A stretch of 64,000 nt of DNA, taken from Psilocybe azurescens. Taxonomy: Eukaryota > Basidiomycota > Agaricomycetes > Agaricales > Agrocybaceae. Below, piece after piece: positions 1 through 11,838 of the stretch. The stretch is from positions 1 through 64,000 of the forward strand of contig JAJIRX010000718.1 of assembly GCA_023853785.1 (NCBI GenBank), read 5' to 3'. How positions within the stretch are numbered: the stretch's first letter is position 1; each line of letters starts with the position of its first letter. A model generated the notes under the pieces. The model ran no database searches and had not been told where the DNA came from. It worked only from the letters and a program-made list of their open reading frames with translations. The translations under genes were made by a program, and so were the position numbers.

Positions 1-232
1 GCGCCTGGCCTAGGAGAAATAGCACGTTCGGGACTGGTAGGAAAGGGGAGAGGGGACTGAGTACGGCCTGTGTTGTGAGTAGGAACGGGTATACGGGACA
101 TTCAGCACCTGCAACACTGCAGAAAATTCGACAAGCTATCAAAATATTCCAAAGTAAAGTAAATAACATATTTGCACGTATTTGTTGTACATATTATTAG
201 GGCTGAGACTAAGCTATTATGTAAGAAGAAGA

Positions 233-590
233 TCACGCGCGAGTCTTTCCGTTCCGCAGTGTGCCCCTATTCCTGGCTTGATACACTGTGTAAATGTAGT
301 ATGCACCTCCTAGTGCTGCGATTGCAACAAAATTCGCTGGTTTCAGAAATAAGTATAGACCATTCAAGGTTTTTGAACATAGACCTACCTGCAATAAAGC
401 CAAGGGCGCCTTGAAACACGTCTGTGACCATCGCGATCAGGTGTTGGGCCACTTTGAGGACGCTGGTGATAACGTCCGCTCCCAGAGCGAATATGGCATG
501 GAAGACAGCAAACACAGATTGCGTGAGTGAGACGAAGATGCCCACTATTGCGTTGATAAATTCGGTGGCGGCGTGTACAATTGAAGGCAT
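233..590 (-). CDS. Small hydrophobic two-exon protein, unknown function
   Basis: Exon 1 runs from the ATG at 590 to 389 and exon 2 from 336 to the stop at 233. They join in frame across a 52-nt GT-AG intron to give about 101 residues. The N-terminal two thirds is one long hydrophobic or amphipathic stretch beginning MPSIVHAATEFINAI. Exon 2 adds a second hydrophobic segment (AIAALGGAYYIYTVY) and a basic tail ending in NGKTRA. I see no known motif. A small membrane-associated protein is an inference from composition. The clean splice and the sensible C-terminal domain support a real gene rather than a chance frame. Confidence 0.6.
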
Positions 591-1021
591 TTGTGATATT
601 ATGCCTGTTCCTCCTCCCCCCCACCCCCTCGGATTTTATACGTTTTACTGGCTCCATAATTGACGACGACGTCATGCATCCATATATGCGCCACTGCCGT
701 CATGTCCTAACTCCTCGTTCATACTTGCTCGCAAGTATCCACATACATACACAACGATGAAACCATAATTAGCACTGTAAGCGCGCACTAAATAAAACGA
801 CAGCATCCAATCTAATAAAATAAAAGAACAGAAGACACGTCGCGCCTATTTCGACTGTTTCAAAGTTCGTCCCCAAAGATAAAGGAATTAAATGCAACCA
901 AGAATTGAATGCTTGTAGTTATTTCCAGCCGTATCTACACTCCAACCACAAGGACACTAATCAACTAACACCCCAACATAATGTCCAATCCTGATCAGCG
1001 AGAAATATGGACAGTCAAAAA
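591..1021. other. Intergenic, upstream of the small membrane protein gene
   Basis: No coding frame with support. The stretch lies between the start of the minus-strand gene at 590 and the stop codon of the POM33 gene at 1022. It should hold the promoter of the former and the 3' untranslated region of the latter. A pyrimidine-rich run of C residues near 610-630 is the only compositional feature. Confidence 0.5.
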
Positions 1022-2215
1022 TTATCGAGCGGCTTGAGGAGGCACGCCCGCATTAGGCGTCAGGGTAACACCGGCCCAAGTTTGAATCAGGTATTGAACC
1101 TTGTCCCAAACTTGGGCAAGGACAGGTGGGTTGGTGGGCTTGCGGATGAAACTATCAGCGCGGTTGTTCACGTTTCCGACGGCTTCGCGAGTAAACCCAG
1201 ACTGGAAGTAGCGCTGGCGCAAGAAGTGAGCAAAGATGATGGGTGCGAGGAGCGAGTTGCGGAAAGTGAAGAATCCGAGGATAACGCGGACCAGGATGAC
1301 AAGTTCTGTGTAAGCGACGATCCTCATGGCGTTGTCGTAGTTGGCTGGATTATCAGTCAGAACTAATGTATATGATTTGTGTTGTGCTCAAAACTGACCT
1401 TTGACCCAAGATTGAAGTTTCTTAGCCAAGGGGTGGGGCTGGGGAGGGCCGCCAGCTGTGGAAGGTTGACCAGGAGGGAGGAATTGGGTCATCAAAGTGG
1501 TGCGCGTGAAAGTAAGGCATGGAAAAGCGAGAAGATCATGTACGGGAACAAAGCGACTGCAATAGAGCGTATAATTAGTCCAGACAAGAGCTAAAGTAAA
1601 CACAAGTACGCACTCGCAACCGGTCTCGAGGACCACCAAAAGAAGGCGAGCAAAAGTATTGGACGTTCTAAATAATGCCAGTCATCATAGAACAGAATGA
1701 TAAATTACAAATGCAACAAACCTCATCGAGCATAGCTTTGCGCAAGTACGCGAGATTAGGTTGAGGGGTCTGTAAGGAAAACGTGTGTTACGTCATGTTA
1801 TAGGCAGCACATATGACACGGGTTGCACGCAAGGAAAATGTTCGACATACCCCCAGCGATTTTCTAGAAGCAAGGAAAGCAATCAGCATCCATTGTCACA
1901 CAGTAAAAATATGTGAACGCACTGGCATACGATGGCGTAACTGATCAACGCGCCGGTGAAGCTGGCTGCAAACAACGCGGAACAAGAGGTCAGCGGGTTA
2001 ATTCGGCTGCGAACAGATGAGAACTGTGGAGGGTGCTGACCTTTGTACCAGACAGTAGAAACTGTTTTGAAGGTAGCCCATGCGAGAATATATCGCAAAG
2101 AGGATATGAGGAGCAAGAAATGGCCCGAAGCCCAGAGATAGTGCTATAGACCGGAATGAGATTGCCTGTCTTGAACAAGACCAAAACCTCAAAGAAGTAC
2201 CTGAGTAGTTGCCAT
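1022..2215 (-). CDS. POM33: POM33/TMEM33 family nuclear pore and ER membrane protein
   Basis: Eight exons were read: 2215-2201, 2143-2041, 1965-1923, 1863-1851, 1769-1722, 1667-1614, 1556-1399 and 1344-1022. The first five join without a break. The product has the family pattern: an N-terminal membrane pair (HFLLLISSLRYILAW, GALISYAIV), then SLGTPQPNLAYLRKAMLDE, the FFWWSSRPVA and PYMIFSLFHA segments, TFTRTTLMTQFLPPG, and a last membrane stretch before a polar tail. Pom33/Per33 in budding yeast and Tts1 in fission yeast shape ER tubules and help nuclear pore assembly; the role here is inferred from that. Two one-base frameshifts interrupt otherwise conserved sequence, at the A-run 1652-1655 and the GG at 1516-1517. 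Both look like missing homopolymer bases. Exon 4 is only 13 nt and exon 1 only 15 nt. Confidence 0.85.
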
Positions 2216-2417
2216 TTGAACGGCCAGAAAAATGTCAAGAAGACGACTGTACAATTCAAGGTTGTAAATAAAAATTTAGAACCGGGGGAAACAGTGTCGA
2301 GGACCGCGGTACAAAGGACGAAAGGGTGAGTTTTCCAACCAAATTAAACGTGGCGTCACCCTCGTCACGTGTGCAAAACGTCACAGCTCCATTGCCAGGT
2401 ATGAAAACAAAATAATT

Positions 2418-4514
2418 CTATCTACTCCAATTCGTGCCCAATTTCTTCATCTCCTTGCCCTTTCTGAACATATCTTTTTCGACAGCCTTCTTTCCTAGCG
2501 TCTCGCTGCGTTTTAACTCTTTCACTCGCATTGGGCCGCGCACTGACCCATCTCCAACCTGTCCACTCCCCTTCAGCTTCTTGGGACTTTCCTCTGTCTC
2601 GGACACTTCTTCATCTGATACTGCACTGTCTTCATCACGGCGTCTCTTCTCGCCCGCTCGCGCAGACTGGCCCTTTCCAGGTCCGATGGCAAGGTTGACA
2701 CGAGGAGGCACTTTGAAACCGAACGCTTTGGCGATCTTGGTCAAGTCCAACGCGTTCACGTCAAAGATCTTCTTCAGCGAATACGACGCATACGACTGCA
2801 AGTATGCCCGGTACCCACTCGTCGCTGACCTATAAAGATTGTAGTTTTTGCAAGAAGATTCTCCAACTGCAAACAAAAAGAGTTTAATTTTGACGATTTC
2901 CTCGTCCATTGCAAGAGAACTTACTTGAGCCTGTACATTCTCAATTCGGTCTGCTGGAAAGACAAACTCGTTCAGAGGAACTTTAGCTTCCTTGAGGTAT
3001 CTCAAGAACCCAAGCTCGCTCTCCAAGAGAAACAGTAAACTCTTTCCCACTTTCCCGGCTCTGGCCGTTCGTCCTACTCTGTGGATGTAATCACGGGGAT
3101 CATCAGGAGGGTCATATTGCACAATGTAATCCACGCGAGGGATATCCAGTCCACGGGCAGCAACATCAGTACATAGCAAGATTCCAGACTCTGCGTTAAT
3201 AAACTCGAAAAAGGTGTTGGTTCGTTTTTGTTGTTTTTGTTTGCCCTATCATATCCTTGTTATATTTTCCAATTGAATTATTAAAAGAAAACAAACGTAC
3301 ATGAAGATCCAACACTGGAACATCGATATAATTAAGCAACTCTGAGTGGTACTTCACGGAATTGCAACTGGAGAAAAAGACAATGACTTTCTTCTTGAGG
3401 TTCTTTTGAGGAAGGTGAAGAGAGGAGGAAGCGGCGTTCAGATGGGCAGACGACATAGCCTTGCGAGAGAGTGGTCACTGTGCTCGTGGCTTCTCTTTAT
3501 CGACGTCGATGTGGACAGGACCAGGTCGCAGTGATATCCGAGCAAGATCCGTCACTTTTGTGGTTTGTGTGGCCGAGAACAGCATGGATTGGCGTTCATC
3601 TGTGGTGAAAGAAAAATAAGTAAAAGTCCGTTAGCTTCACAAAGATAAAGCGGACTCTTTGGGAAGCATAGCAATGATATCCTTCATCTGTTGCTCGAAA
3701 CCAATTTCCAATATCCGATCGGCTTCGTCGATGATTAGAGCTTTGATATTTCTTCTCACAAATCCTTTTGTATCCTGCACAGAATCAAGACCATAAGCAT
3801 GGTTGAAAAATGGACACTGAAAACGCACTTACCCTCAAATGATCCCAAAGTCGTCCAGGTGTAGCGACAAGCAGATTGACTCCCTTGACCAACTTCTCCT
3901 CCTCCTCCGCTCTTCGATTTGCACCGCCAATAACGATTCCAAACGTCTGCGAATGATACTTCATCAAATCCCTAGCAACACCGAAGATCTGGAGAGCCAA
4001 TTCTCTCGTGGGGGTAATAATGATGATACCCGTGCCGTTCATAGGCTTGAACTTGAGGCGGTGGAGGAGCTCGACGGCGGGAATGAGGAAGGCGAGGGTC
4101 TTGCCGGACCCTGTGCGAGCAGCGCCGAGCACGTCTTTACCTGCGAGTAGTACGGGAATGGATTTGGCTTGCACGGCAGTCATTGTAGTCATTCCCATCT
4201 CTGCGAGCGCACGAGTAGTGGGGGTGGAGAGATCAAGTGTTGAGAATGGGACTCGGGCAGGCTTGGAAGTCGATTCAGATTCTGCCTGTTCGGGGGTAGC
4301 TTTTGATTTGGAGTTGAATTTTTGGGCTCTGCAGCGGGTTCAGAGGCAGAGGTAGAGATAAATGCAGCGGAAGCAGAGGTAGACGCAAAAGTGGAGGCAG
4401 ATGCAGAAGTAGTAGGTTCGTTCGTGGATTCCTCTTGGTTCTTAAGCTTTTGCTTGCTTTTCTTTTGCTCAGTCCCGAGCTCGTAGAGCTAGAGCCAGAT
4501 TTTATGGGTGACAT
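2418..4514 (-). CDS. HAS1: DEAD-box RNA helicase HAS1 (ribosome biogenesis)
   Basis: Motifs appear in order: Q-motif region ([20 protein letters not shown]), Walker [35 protein letters not shown], a DEAD motif in [40 protein letters not shown] and [10 protein letters not shown]. The C-terminal block [18 protein letters not shown] is typical of Has1/DDX18. The enzyme unwinds pre-rRNA duplexes, releasing snoRNAs in the nucleolus. The N-terminus ([13 protein letters not shown]) and the tail are low-complexity and lysine- and serine-rich. One-base frameshifts occur at the C-run 4474-4476, the T-run 4319-4323, TT 3491-3492, near 3400-3415, and the T-run 2845-2849. The intron at about 3600-3656 has no clean GT donor in the expected phase, probably because of another base error. 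Each frameshift falls inside conserved sequence that continues in the new frame, so I treat this as one intact gene. Confidence 0.9.
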
Positions 4515-4695
4515 GTTGATGTCTTTTATATATAGTATGGATGAAAGACAATCTATGGGTATCCAGAAAGAGAGAAATATCGTCGTCGAAGGGGTAAGAA
4601 TAAGAAATGATGCTGAAGACAGAAAATTCCATTCGGGAGTTGCCGAGCTATTTACGATATTGTTCTTGATCGGGCTAGGACCTCTTCCTTATGCC

Positions 4696-5673
4696 ATGCC
4701 CTCCTCAAGTTCTTTAGCGTTTCAGAGCAAGTAGACCATTTGGTTTTTCGTACCATAACTGACTTGAGTGTGCAGTTGTCCTTGGCTCCTTGCTTCTATC
4801 CCTCGCCTCCATTGGTGTAGGATACCAACTTGGCGCGTTAACAACACGCGACACACCAATTTCGGAATCAACTCCTAGTGTTCAAAAACAAGAGACAGAA
4901 ATACCCCCACAAGTTGAAGAAGAAGAGGGAAGAAACTGACGATCAAGCCATATCTGATGGAGACCTTAAGGCTGTCCCCCTTGGATGGATGGAACCCTGC
5001 AAATTGGTGTGTTTCCGAGCTAATCTGCTTCTAATACTGATTTGTGTATAGGTTTTAGTCGTTCGTACAGATCTGAAGTTGAGCCCCGGGAGTATCGCTG
5101 CTCAGTTGAGTTGACATTTGGATATATTACGTTCATGAAGTTCGTTAACCTTTGTCGCGCCTTTCGATAGATGCTGGTAAGAGTTTCCTTTTGATAGGGA
5201 TGAGGCTTGAGAAACAATTCATTTTTTTACAGTCAAGCCACATTAGCATCCTACAAAGCCCTCAACAAGAAGAACTCATATGTATGTACACATCACTCTA
5301 ACGTTTACTATGATCTGAAGCCTTGCGTCATTCCGTAGCTTGTATATCAATGGGAAGTATTAGGGTAAGTACTACGATACCATTCACTTGCAATAAAATC
5401 TGACAGGGCTACAACCTGCAGACAAGCCAAAATCGCTCTCAAAGCCAAATCAGAGGACGAACTGCTGGAATTGGAGGCCATTGCGAAGAGTTTGAATCTA
5501 TGTGCACGTTCGGTGACAGATCCGTGCGTGTATCCATTGCTTCCTTCTATCTTCCTTCCAACAGCATTTGCTTATATAGCGAGAAAGGGGAAAATGTGCG
5601 TAGCGTTCTGGCCATAGGTCCAGGGCCTGTAGGGATTATAAATGAGGTCACAGGAAAATTACGCCTTCTATAA
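4696..5673 (+). CDS. PTH2-like protein (peptidyl-tRNA hydrolase 2 fold), catalytic motifs altered
   Basis: The family is clear from CKLVLVVRTDLKLSPGSIAA, YQWEVLGQAKIALKAK, EDELLELEAIAKSLNLCARS and SVLAIGPGPVGIINEVTGKL. A hydrophobic segment (VLGSLLLSLASIGVGYQLGA) precedes the domain, as in organelle-anchored PTH2. Proposed exons: about 4696-4708, 4776-5006, 5052-5104, a 6-nt microexon 5171-5176, 5233-5281, 5339-5364, 5422-5523 and 5580-5673. The usual QCSHAT motif reads QCCQAT, and the QDAGRTQ loop is missing: after SVTD the sequence goes directly to PEKGENVRS. Known PTH2 enzymes need that His and the Asp/Thr of the loop, so activity is doubtful. An extra G in GGG 4927-4929 shifts the frame once. 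The first exon and its splice are uncertain. It could be a diverged paralogue, a decaying gene, or a misread of small exons. Confidence 0.75.
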
Positions 5674-5863
5674 TTCGCGTAAGTAACTGCAGTCCTTTCA
5701 TCTCTGATTATTATTGTGCTGAACAGAAATTAAGGTGGAAATTATAAGGATTAATATACAATGGCGACTAATTACAGGTACCTGCCCTTTGCTGATGGTG
5801 ATTATTACGATTAGGTTTGCCCTTTCCTGTCCAGAGGCAGAACCGCCACTGCGAAAGGGAGAC

Positions 5864-6511
5864 TCAGTCCAGCCTCCTGCGGATAACCCTCATTATCCGC
5901 GACTTTCCTGAAGACCCCAATTTTTTAATAATAGTACTTGGATTTCCAGAAGATCCACTGCTCGCATCACCGCCGGATCCTCCATTGTCTGTAGTTGAAA
6001 GTCTAGTAAGCCTCTGCCCTGCAAAGTTAATGATTGATTCAACGTGCCTGAGAATAGTTCGAGAAGGCCTCCACTTGCTACTGTATCTCCCTTTAGCGAT
6101 ACCTCCGCTACCGCTGTATGCGTTGTCCACACTATTGGCAGTACTTCCACTGGAAGTGCTTCTGTCCGTGGTATTGTTACCTCCGACCTGCAGAGTAGAA
6201 GGTATGACAGCAGAGGACGCGCCCGAGTTGGCATGCCTTCCATTGCCCCCGTTGCCTGCAGTTCAAGTCGTGAGCCATGCTGCCTCTGCCGTTTGCTATG
6301 GAAAAGACAAACCAGAAAAGAGTTTGATGAGACCCTCATCCAAAAGACCCTTCGGAGCGCTGCTGTTGAGAACGTCGCCCCCTGATGCGTTGCCTCCGGT
6401 GCCGGTGTAGGCGTTGCCGACCTGATTGCTGTCATCTGGGACAGGAGCGGCAATGGCGAGGTGATATGATGCGAAAAGAATGAGTGCGGCAGCTTTTGTG
6501 TAAGAAGGCAT
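5864..6511 (-). CDS. Secreted Gly/Asn/Ser-rich protein with an internal duplication
   Basis: The ATG at 6511 opens a signal peptide (AAALILFASYHLAIAAPVP). The mature part is rich in Gly, Asn, Ser and Thr and is built from two copies of one unit. Copy 1 begins NAYTGTGGNASGGD and ends in KLFSG; copy 2 begins NAYSGSGGIAKGD and ends in ELFSG. Both are followed by an intron at the same place and then by NGGNG or DNGGSGG. Exons are 6511-6313, 6255-6048 and 5988-5864; the introns are 57 and 59 nt, and the second appears to start with GC. An extra G in the GGG around 6088-6090 seems to shift the frame within copy 2. The last about 20 codons are uncertain; another frame there is also open. Small secreted repeat proteins of this kind are common in mushrooms, but their role is unknown. 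Confidence 0.6.
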
Positions 6512-7107
6512 AGTAGTGGTGATAGTAATGGGCGAATGTGAAGTGAGTAAGTGGTGAATAAGGTGTTGTGTAATACCGATACGGTGCCCGATTAGCGATG
6601 TGATGAAAAATAGAATGTACAATGTGTAGTGTGAAAAAGAGAAAGTAATGAGTAATTATTACCCCTCTGAGGGCATTTTGTACTGTTCTAACTGGTGGCT
6701 GACCTGGAGGATGACTGGTGTGAGGCTGACAATATTTTCTAGCGCGTGCGGCGTGGAAGACTATAATTAGTACGAACGCGCCCATCACGTGCAGATTTAA
6801 GGTTAGATGCCACTGGTCTTGGCTTCGGCAGATCTCCATCGAAATGAATCGAAAAGCACGTTGACAAAGTTGTGGAGACGTCTCCTCCCTCACCCGGAAT
6901 GACCTAAATATTCTCCAAGGGTACGCACTTCATTCTCTGACCTATTAAATCCCACCTTCTTTTGACCCCAATCCACACAATTCCCAAAATTCTCAGTTTC
7001 TCCTTTCCTACACAACTTTGCATTGCATTTCGTATTTTATCATTGTCTCGCAAAATCCTCACTCATCTTAATTCACAAGACTTTAAACCCCCCGCTGCTC
7101 ATAAGAA
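6512..7107. other. Divergent promoter region
   Basis: About 600 nt separate the starts of the secreted repeat protein (minus strand) and the Mpv17-like gene (plus strand). No supported coding sequence. A pyrimidine-rich tract with CAAAATTCTC and TTTCCTACACAAC just before 7108 fits a transcription start region for the plus-strand gene. Confidence 0.45.
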
Positions 7108-8113
7108 ATGGCAGCTGTAACAATAGCACGCGCTTATATGCACTCTTTCGACTCTCATCCCTACTCCACTCTTGCAGTCACGGGTGGGTGTTTGAATGCT
7201 CTTGGAGACGTTGTGGCCCAAGTCGCACAGCGAACGGTGAGTTTCATGTCAAGCGAAATGTTGTACCTCGTGGATAGCGCCTGATGCATCGCGATCCTTA
7301 TGATAGGTTGGTAAAGGAGAGCACGAGGAGGTTCCACGATATGATGTTACTCGAACTGCTCGTTTCTTCGCCTATGGTGTTATGATAAGTGTGTCTTTGG
7401 CCTACTTTTCATCTGTGTTTGCATTTGAGCTGATACATTCACAATGCAGGTCCGTTCATGGGTCGGTGGAATATCTTTCTCGAAAGGCGCTTCCCATTGC
7501 GGGCTATCAAAGGTACCAATAAGGTATCCCTCAAAGCTTTAGGCAAGCGTGTTGCAGCCGATCAACTTTTCATGTATGTAGCTCCCATCCTTCAGTCTTT
7601 TGCACGTTGCTAAATTATCTCTTTCGTACAGGGCCCCCTTAGGCGTATGTTATCGTCTTCCAACACAATCTCATTTATAGCGACAGACTGGCTGACCACG
7701 CGATCGCAGCTCGGCCTATTCCTAACCTCAATGGGCATTATGGAAGCTCGTAGTCCTCGCCAGATAGGCGACAGGTTCAAAGACCTCTATGGAACCGCCC
7801 TCATAGCCAACTGGAGAGTATGGCCTCTAGCTCAGGTAAACGATAAGCATACTTGATACCGCTGACAGTTCTCCTAACCATGTCCATCCGCATTTTCAGC
7901 TTATCAATTTCCGATACATGCCTCTCCCATATCGTGTTCCATTTTCGCAGGCATGTGGAGTCTTCTGGACATTGTATCTTTCCATCCTAAATTCCGAGTA
8001 CGTCATACCTTCTTTGACCCCTTGATCAAATCAAATATTGATTGCCGTGCAGAGAAGACAAACGACAGGACAACGAGCTTGCAGACCGGCGCCAAAAGGT
8101 GCTGGATTCATAA
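7108..8113 (+). CDS. Mpv17/PMP22 family inner-membrane protein (SYM1-like)
   Basis: Seven exons join without any frameshift: 7108-7236, 7307-7388, 7450-7573, 7632-7644 (13 nt), 7710-7835, 7900-7997 and 8053-8113. The protein begins MAAVTIARAYMHSFDSHPY and shows the family landmarks GCLNALGDVVAQ, RFFAYGVM, PFMGRWNIFLERRFPL, ADQLFMAPLG, LTSMGIMEA, IANWRVWPLAQLINFRYMPL and ACGVFWTLYLSILNS, followed by a short charged tail. Family members are four-helix proteins of the mitochondrial inner membrane (Sym1, Mpv17) or peroxisome (PMP22). Which compartment applies here cannot be decided from the sequence. The stop at 8111-8113 follows KVLDS. Confidence 0.9.
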
Positions 8114-8569
8114 AGCAAACACCCTTCAACACTCCCATAAGAACAAAATTAATCTTCACCCTGGAATCGATATTCAGCTTCATTGCCAGGATTTCTCTTT
8201 TTCAGCATCTTTCCCTTCATGTTACGGTCATTTACGCGTATCCTGCATTCCCATTAGTCTGTTGTTATGACATCATCATGTAGCTTTAGACACCAGCATT
8301 ATTTTATCTGTTTATTTTCATTTCCTCATTCCAATCCCTCCATTACATCATTTTCTTAATTAGTTGTATCCAATTCATCTTCCATCTTCTAGACGACTAA
8401 AATTACAGTAGGGTTGGACCTTTGGCCAAATTCCTAGTATAACCCCTTTTCAACATTCAGTTCTCAGATAACATAGCGCGATGCAAACGGTGAAGCATTT
8501 ACGTAAATCGTAAGATTTAGGCAACGTCAGACATGCGAAATACAGTAGTACTTGTGTCTACAATAATAA
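8114..8569. other. Convergent 3' intergenic region
   Basis: AT-rich sequence between the stop codons of the Mpv17-like gene and UTP4. No supported coding frame. It should hold both 3' untranslated regions and polyadenylation signals; none stands out. Confidence 0.5.
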
Positions 8570-11500
8570 TCACGACGCGCCGTACTTGTGCTTGAAGTAC
8601 GCAGGCGGCAGTGTCAACAAAACATCTACAAGCGGCCGCTCGACCACCACCAGTTCATCCTTCGTCAGGAAATCGCAGCACAGCATAGGGCGGTACTGCG
8701 TGATCATTTTATAGTCTCTCCACTGCCTGTCCTCGTCTGCACCAGGCACCGGTGCCATCTCGCGACGCCTCTTTTTCGCGCCCGAGCGCACGGTGGTGTC
8801 CAGACTCACTTTGAACATCCACGTCGCGCCCCAGAAGAGCACGTATCGCGTCTTGCCCTGATCATCCGTGCCGGAGCTCGATGAGACGGCGGGGTCGAAG
8901 GCGACGCCCAGCACTGGGTCGTGTGCGTATGTGAATCGTTTGGGCAGGCTTGCGGCAAGCTCTTTGCCCCAGATGGGGAATTGCCGAGTCTCGACGTCGA
9001 ATATCTGGATGGTGTTGTCAGGGAAGGCGAGGAGGAGCACTGAGGGGTGCATAGGGTCGAACGCGAGCGCTTGCGCGGCACGTGGGAAGGTTGGGAGGAC
9101 GCAGTGGTGCTAATTTGAGGGAGGGTATTAGATACATCGCCGAGAAATCGTGAATGGATGACTGGAAAGAAAACTCACAGATATCAAATCGAGGTTGAAG
9201 ATGTGCGTTCTGGCCCGGCTGTTGGATGTGGCGAGCCATTGGCCGTCAGTACTCACGGCTATCCGATCGACGCTGACAATAGCAGCAGTCGAGCTAACGT
9301 CCTCGTCATCCTCTTCATCCTCAGACGATTCGCTTTCCTCGTTTTCGTTTTCAGCAGGAGCGGGCGAGTCTGCGTCAGGTTCAGCCATATCCACATCCAT
9401 ACTCACGTCGCCGTTGACATGGACGTGTCCGTTCACGCGCTCTGTGCCAGCATTATCAAGAGCTAGTGCCCTGCCTTTCACAACTCTGTCGTGCACGATC
9501 GAGTCCTGCATCCGATGTTGATCGAAGCGGCGCATGACACGCGGCTTATCTCCTGTTAGGTTGATGATGAGGACGTACGAGGAGAGGGCGGTTGACATGA
9601 CGAGCTTCGTTGAATCGGGGTGAATTGGAAGGCGCTGGCACCAGTAGACGCGGAATGACTAGAAGATGCGGGAATGTGTGCTTGGATAATAGACGAAAAG
9701 TCTTTTATTCGTTTAAGGTAAATTTCACCGGTGTCCTGTAGATTAAGTTGGGTAAGGTGAACATTGGTAACTCGCATTTAAATTGAACACTCACATCTGT
9801 GCTAAGAGAGAAGAGCTTGCTCTCATATAAATCCGAAACGACGAGCCATTTACCGTCGTCCGAGATTTCGTGGGTGGTTATATTTGTGTTGACATTAAGG
9901 TCCATCTCGAGCACTTTTTCCCATCCACCAGCAAAAGGTTCGGTTTCCAGGGGATCGAGAGTTGGTTCTGTCTGCATCTGCCGAGCACCTGCCTCGCCTT
10001 CTGTTTTTGTGAATTCTCCACACGCTAAGCCCAGCCTCCCGCGCACACGACACCAAACGAGCACCTCGGGCGACGCGCACAATGCCTCTCGCGACAAAAG
10101 CCAACTTACGGTGGTACGAATCTTCAAAGGTAGATTCCGTGCTCGTATTCAGCGGATTCGTGATCTTGACAACGGTGCTCGTAGGCAACGCGGCGGGGGT
10201 GAGTACAACAGACATATCAAGTCCTCCAGAGGCGAGAATGGGAGCTATATCGATCGCAAATTGTCTTTTGTATGGGGCCGGTAGGGGAGTGTATGGTGGC
10301 CAGATGGCCAAGGCTCGCACGTCGTGCGAATGCATGCGACGGGAACATGTTTGTGTCCACCGACTCGCAAAGGGACCGCTTTCAGTACTGGATGTTTTAA
10401 CAAGGGAGAATTGAACAGTTTTTTGATCAACACCTGCTGTGTAGATAGCCCTTCCTTCCTAGTTAGAGAGAACCTGGTTAATGGTAGTTTCGATACAAGG
10501 TCGAATGACTTACAGGACTGATGACCATACATAGGACGTCTGCACCATGGGCTTTGAAAGAGTAAAGTTGGGTACAGGTCCTTGAATCCCAGAATTTGAC
10601 CATTCCTAATGAATCGCCAGAAATTATAGTACCATCTCTGCAAATAGTCATTTAGAATGTCATTTAGTTTGCGAATGAGGAGAACATACCTAAGGACTCC
10701 AACTGTCCAAACTAATGTGCGTTCTCCTCGTACTTTATCGACTCCCATTCTCTCGATCACTCTACCGCTTGCAATATCCCATTTCCGAAGGCTGCTATCC
10801 GAACCTCCAGTGATTAACCAAGAGTCGGTCCATTCCTCCTCCTCATCATCATCATCGCTGCTCGAATCAGCAGAAGAATCCTGCGTTTTCTTAGCTTGCG
10901 GTTGTCGGGGCATGGGAGGTCCCCAAGCGATGCTTAACATCCGGCACTTCACTCTATCGAAGCGACGCGAGTGGGTCAAAGTATCGTTCGCTATTGAGAG
11001 AATACGAACTGTGCCGTCTTCGCACCCGAGTGCGAGAGCAGAGGAGGAAGGGTTGGCGGCGATGGACCATATAGATCCACCCTGCGAGTTAATGGTTCTC
11101 TGTGTTCGTAAAATCGGTTAACGCGCATATACACAGAAATGTTGTATTGGATGGCTCACGCGTATACATCCTCTTTCTAAATCCCATTCTATTAGTTCAC
11201 TTCCTCCGCCCGAGCTGAATAGACGAAGATCGGATTGCACAGGGACATCATCGGGTCCCACATCGTCTGGGTATCGAATAACATATGCCAAAGAGTCTAC
11301 CTTTGATGGATAAGGGCCAGGGAGTGTCTACATGTGTTAATTTGATGTGTAAGTGTTGTGAAAAGGAATATTCAGCATAGATTACGCACTTTTCGCACCA
11401 CCCAAGCCTGCGAGCACTGTGCCTCTCGCTCTGCACCCTGCCATTCGCATATATCGATGTTTCCATTAGCATGGCCGACTGCGAGAAGACCGAATCGAAG

Positions 11501-11651
11501 TGGTTGCTTCCCAGCAGTGGTCTTTTTTCTTGCCTTTGACCGATGGTAAAGGCAGGGGAGGGTAGGCCAAAGCAGTTATGGCAGAGGGAGCATAGTCGAC
11601 GAAACGACAACGATGGAGGGAGAGTGTGGTAGACTCTCTTTTCTTATCCAT
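8570..11651 (-). CDS. UTP4: UTP4 (Cirhin) WD40 protein of the small-subunit processome
   Basis: The gene starts at the ATG at 11651 with LHRCRFVDYAPSAITALAYP, followed by WD repeats: LLAVGHANGNIDICEW, LFSSGGGSELIEWDLERG, LALGCEDGTVRI, WLITGGSDSSLRKWDIASG, GDSLGMVKFWDS, YTAGVDQKTVQFSL and LASGGLDMSVV. The C-terminal half has KWLVVSDLYESKLFSL, QWLATSNSRARTHIFNLD and the ending DELVVVERPLVDVLLTLPP, which is diagnostic for Utp4. Utp4 belongs to the t-UTP subcomplex that starts assembly on 5' ETS pre-rRNA. Acidic Glu/Asp/Ser blocks lie in two loops. Frameshifts at the T-run 11523-11528, in an A-run near 10000, and at a CC near 9625 look like base-count errors. About ten introns of 50-70 nt are present. 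Confidence 0.9.
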
Positions 11652-11838
11652 GTATGATTTTGTATTTTTGAAATGAAATGATATGAGTGAGCACTGAGCG
11701 AGGCTCTGCGCGTCAGATTGACACAGTCCAAAACTTTTTCGGCTATGAGCTTGATCAAAAACGTGACCGGTCGACGGAAACACTTTCGTGTCGCGCGGCG
11801 CTCACTTCTTTGTCTCTACCTTATATTCGTTCTCAACT

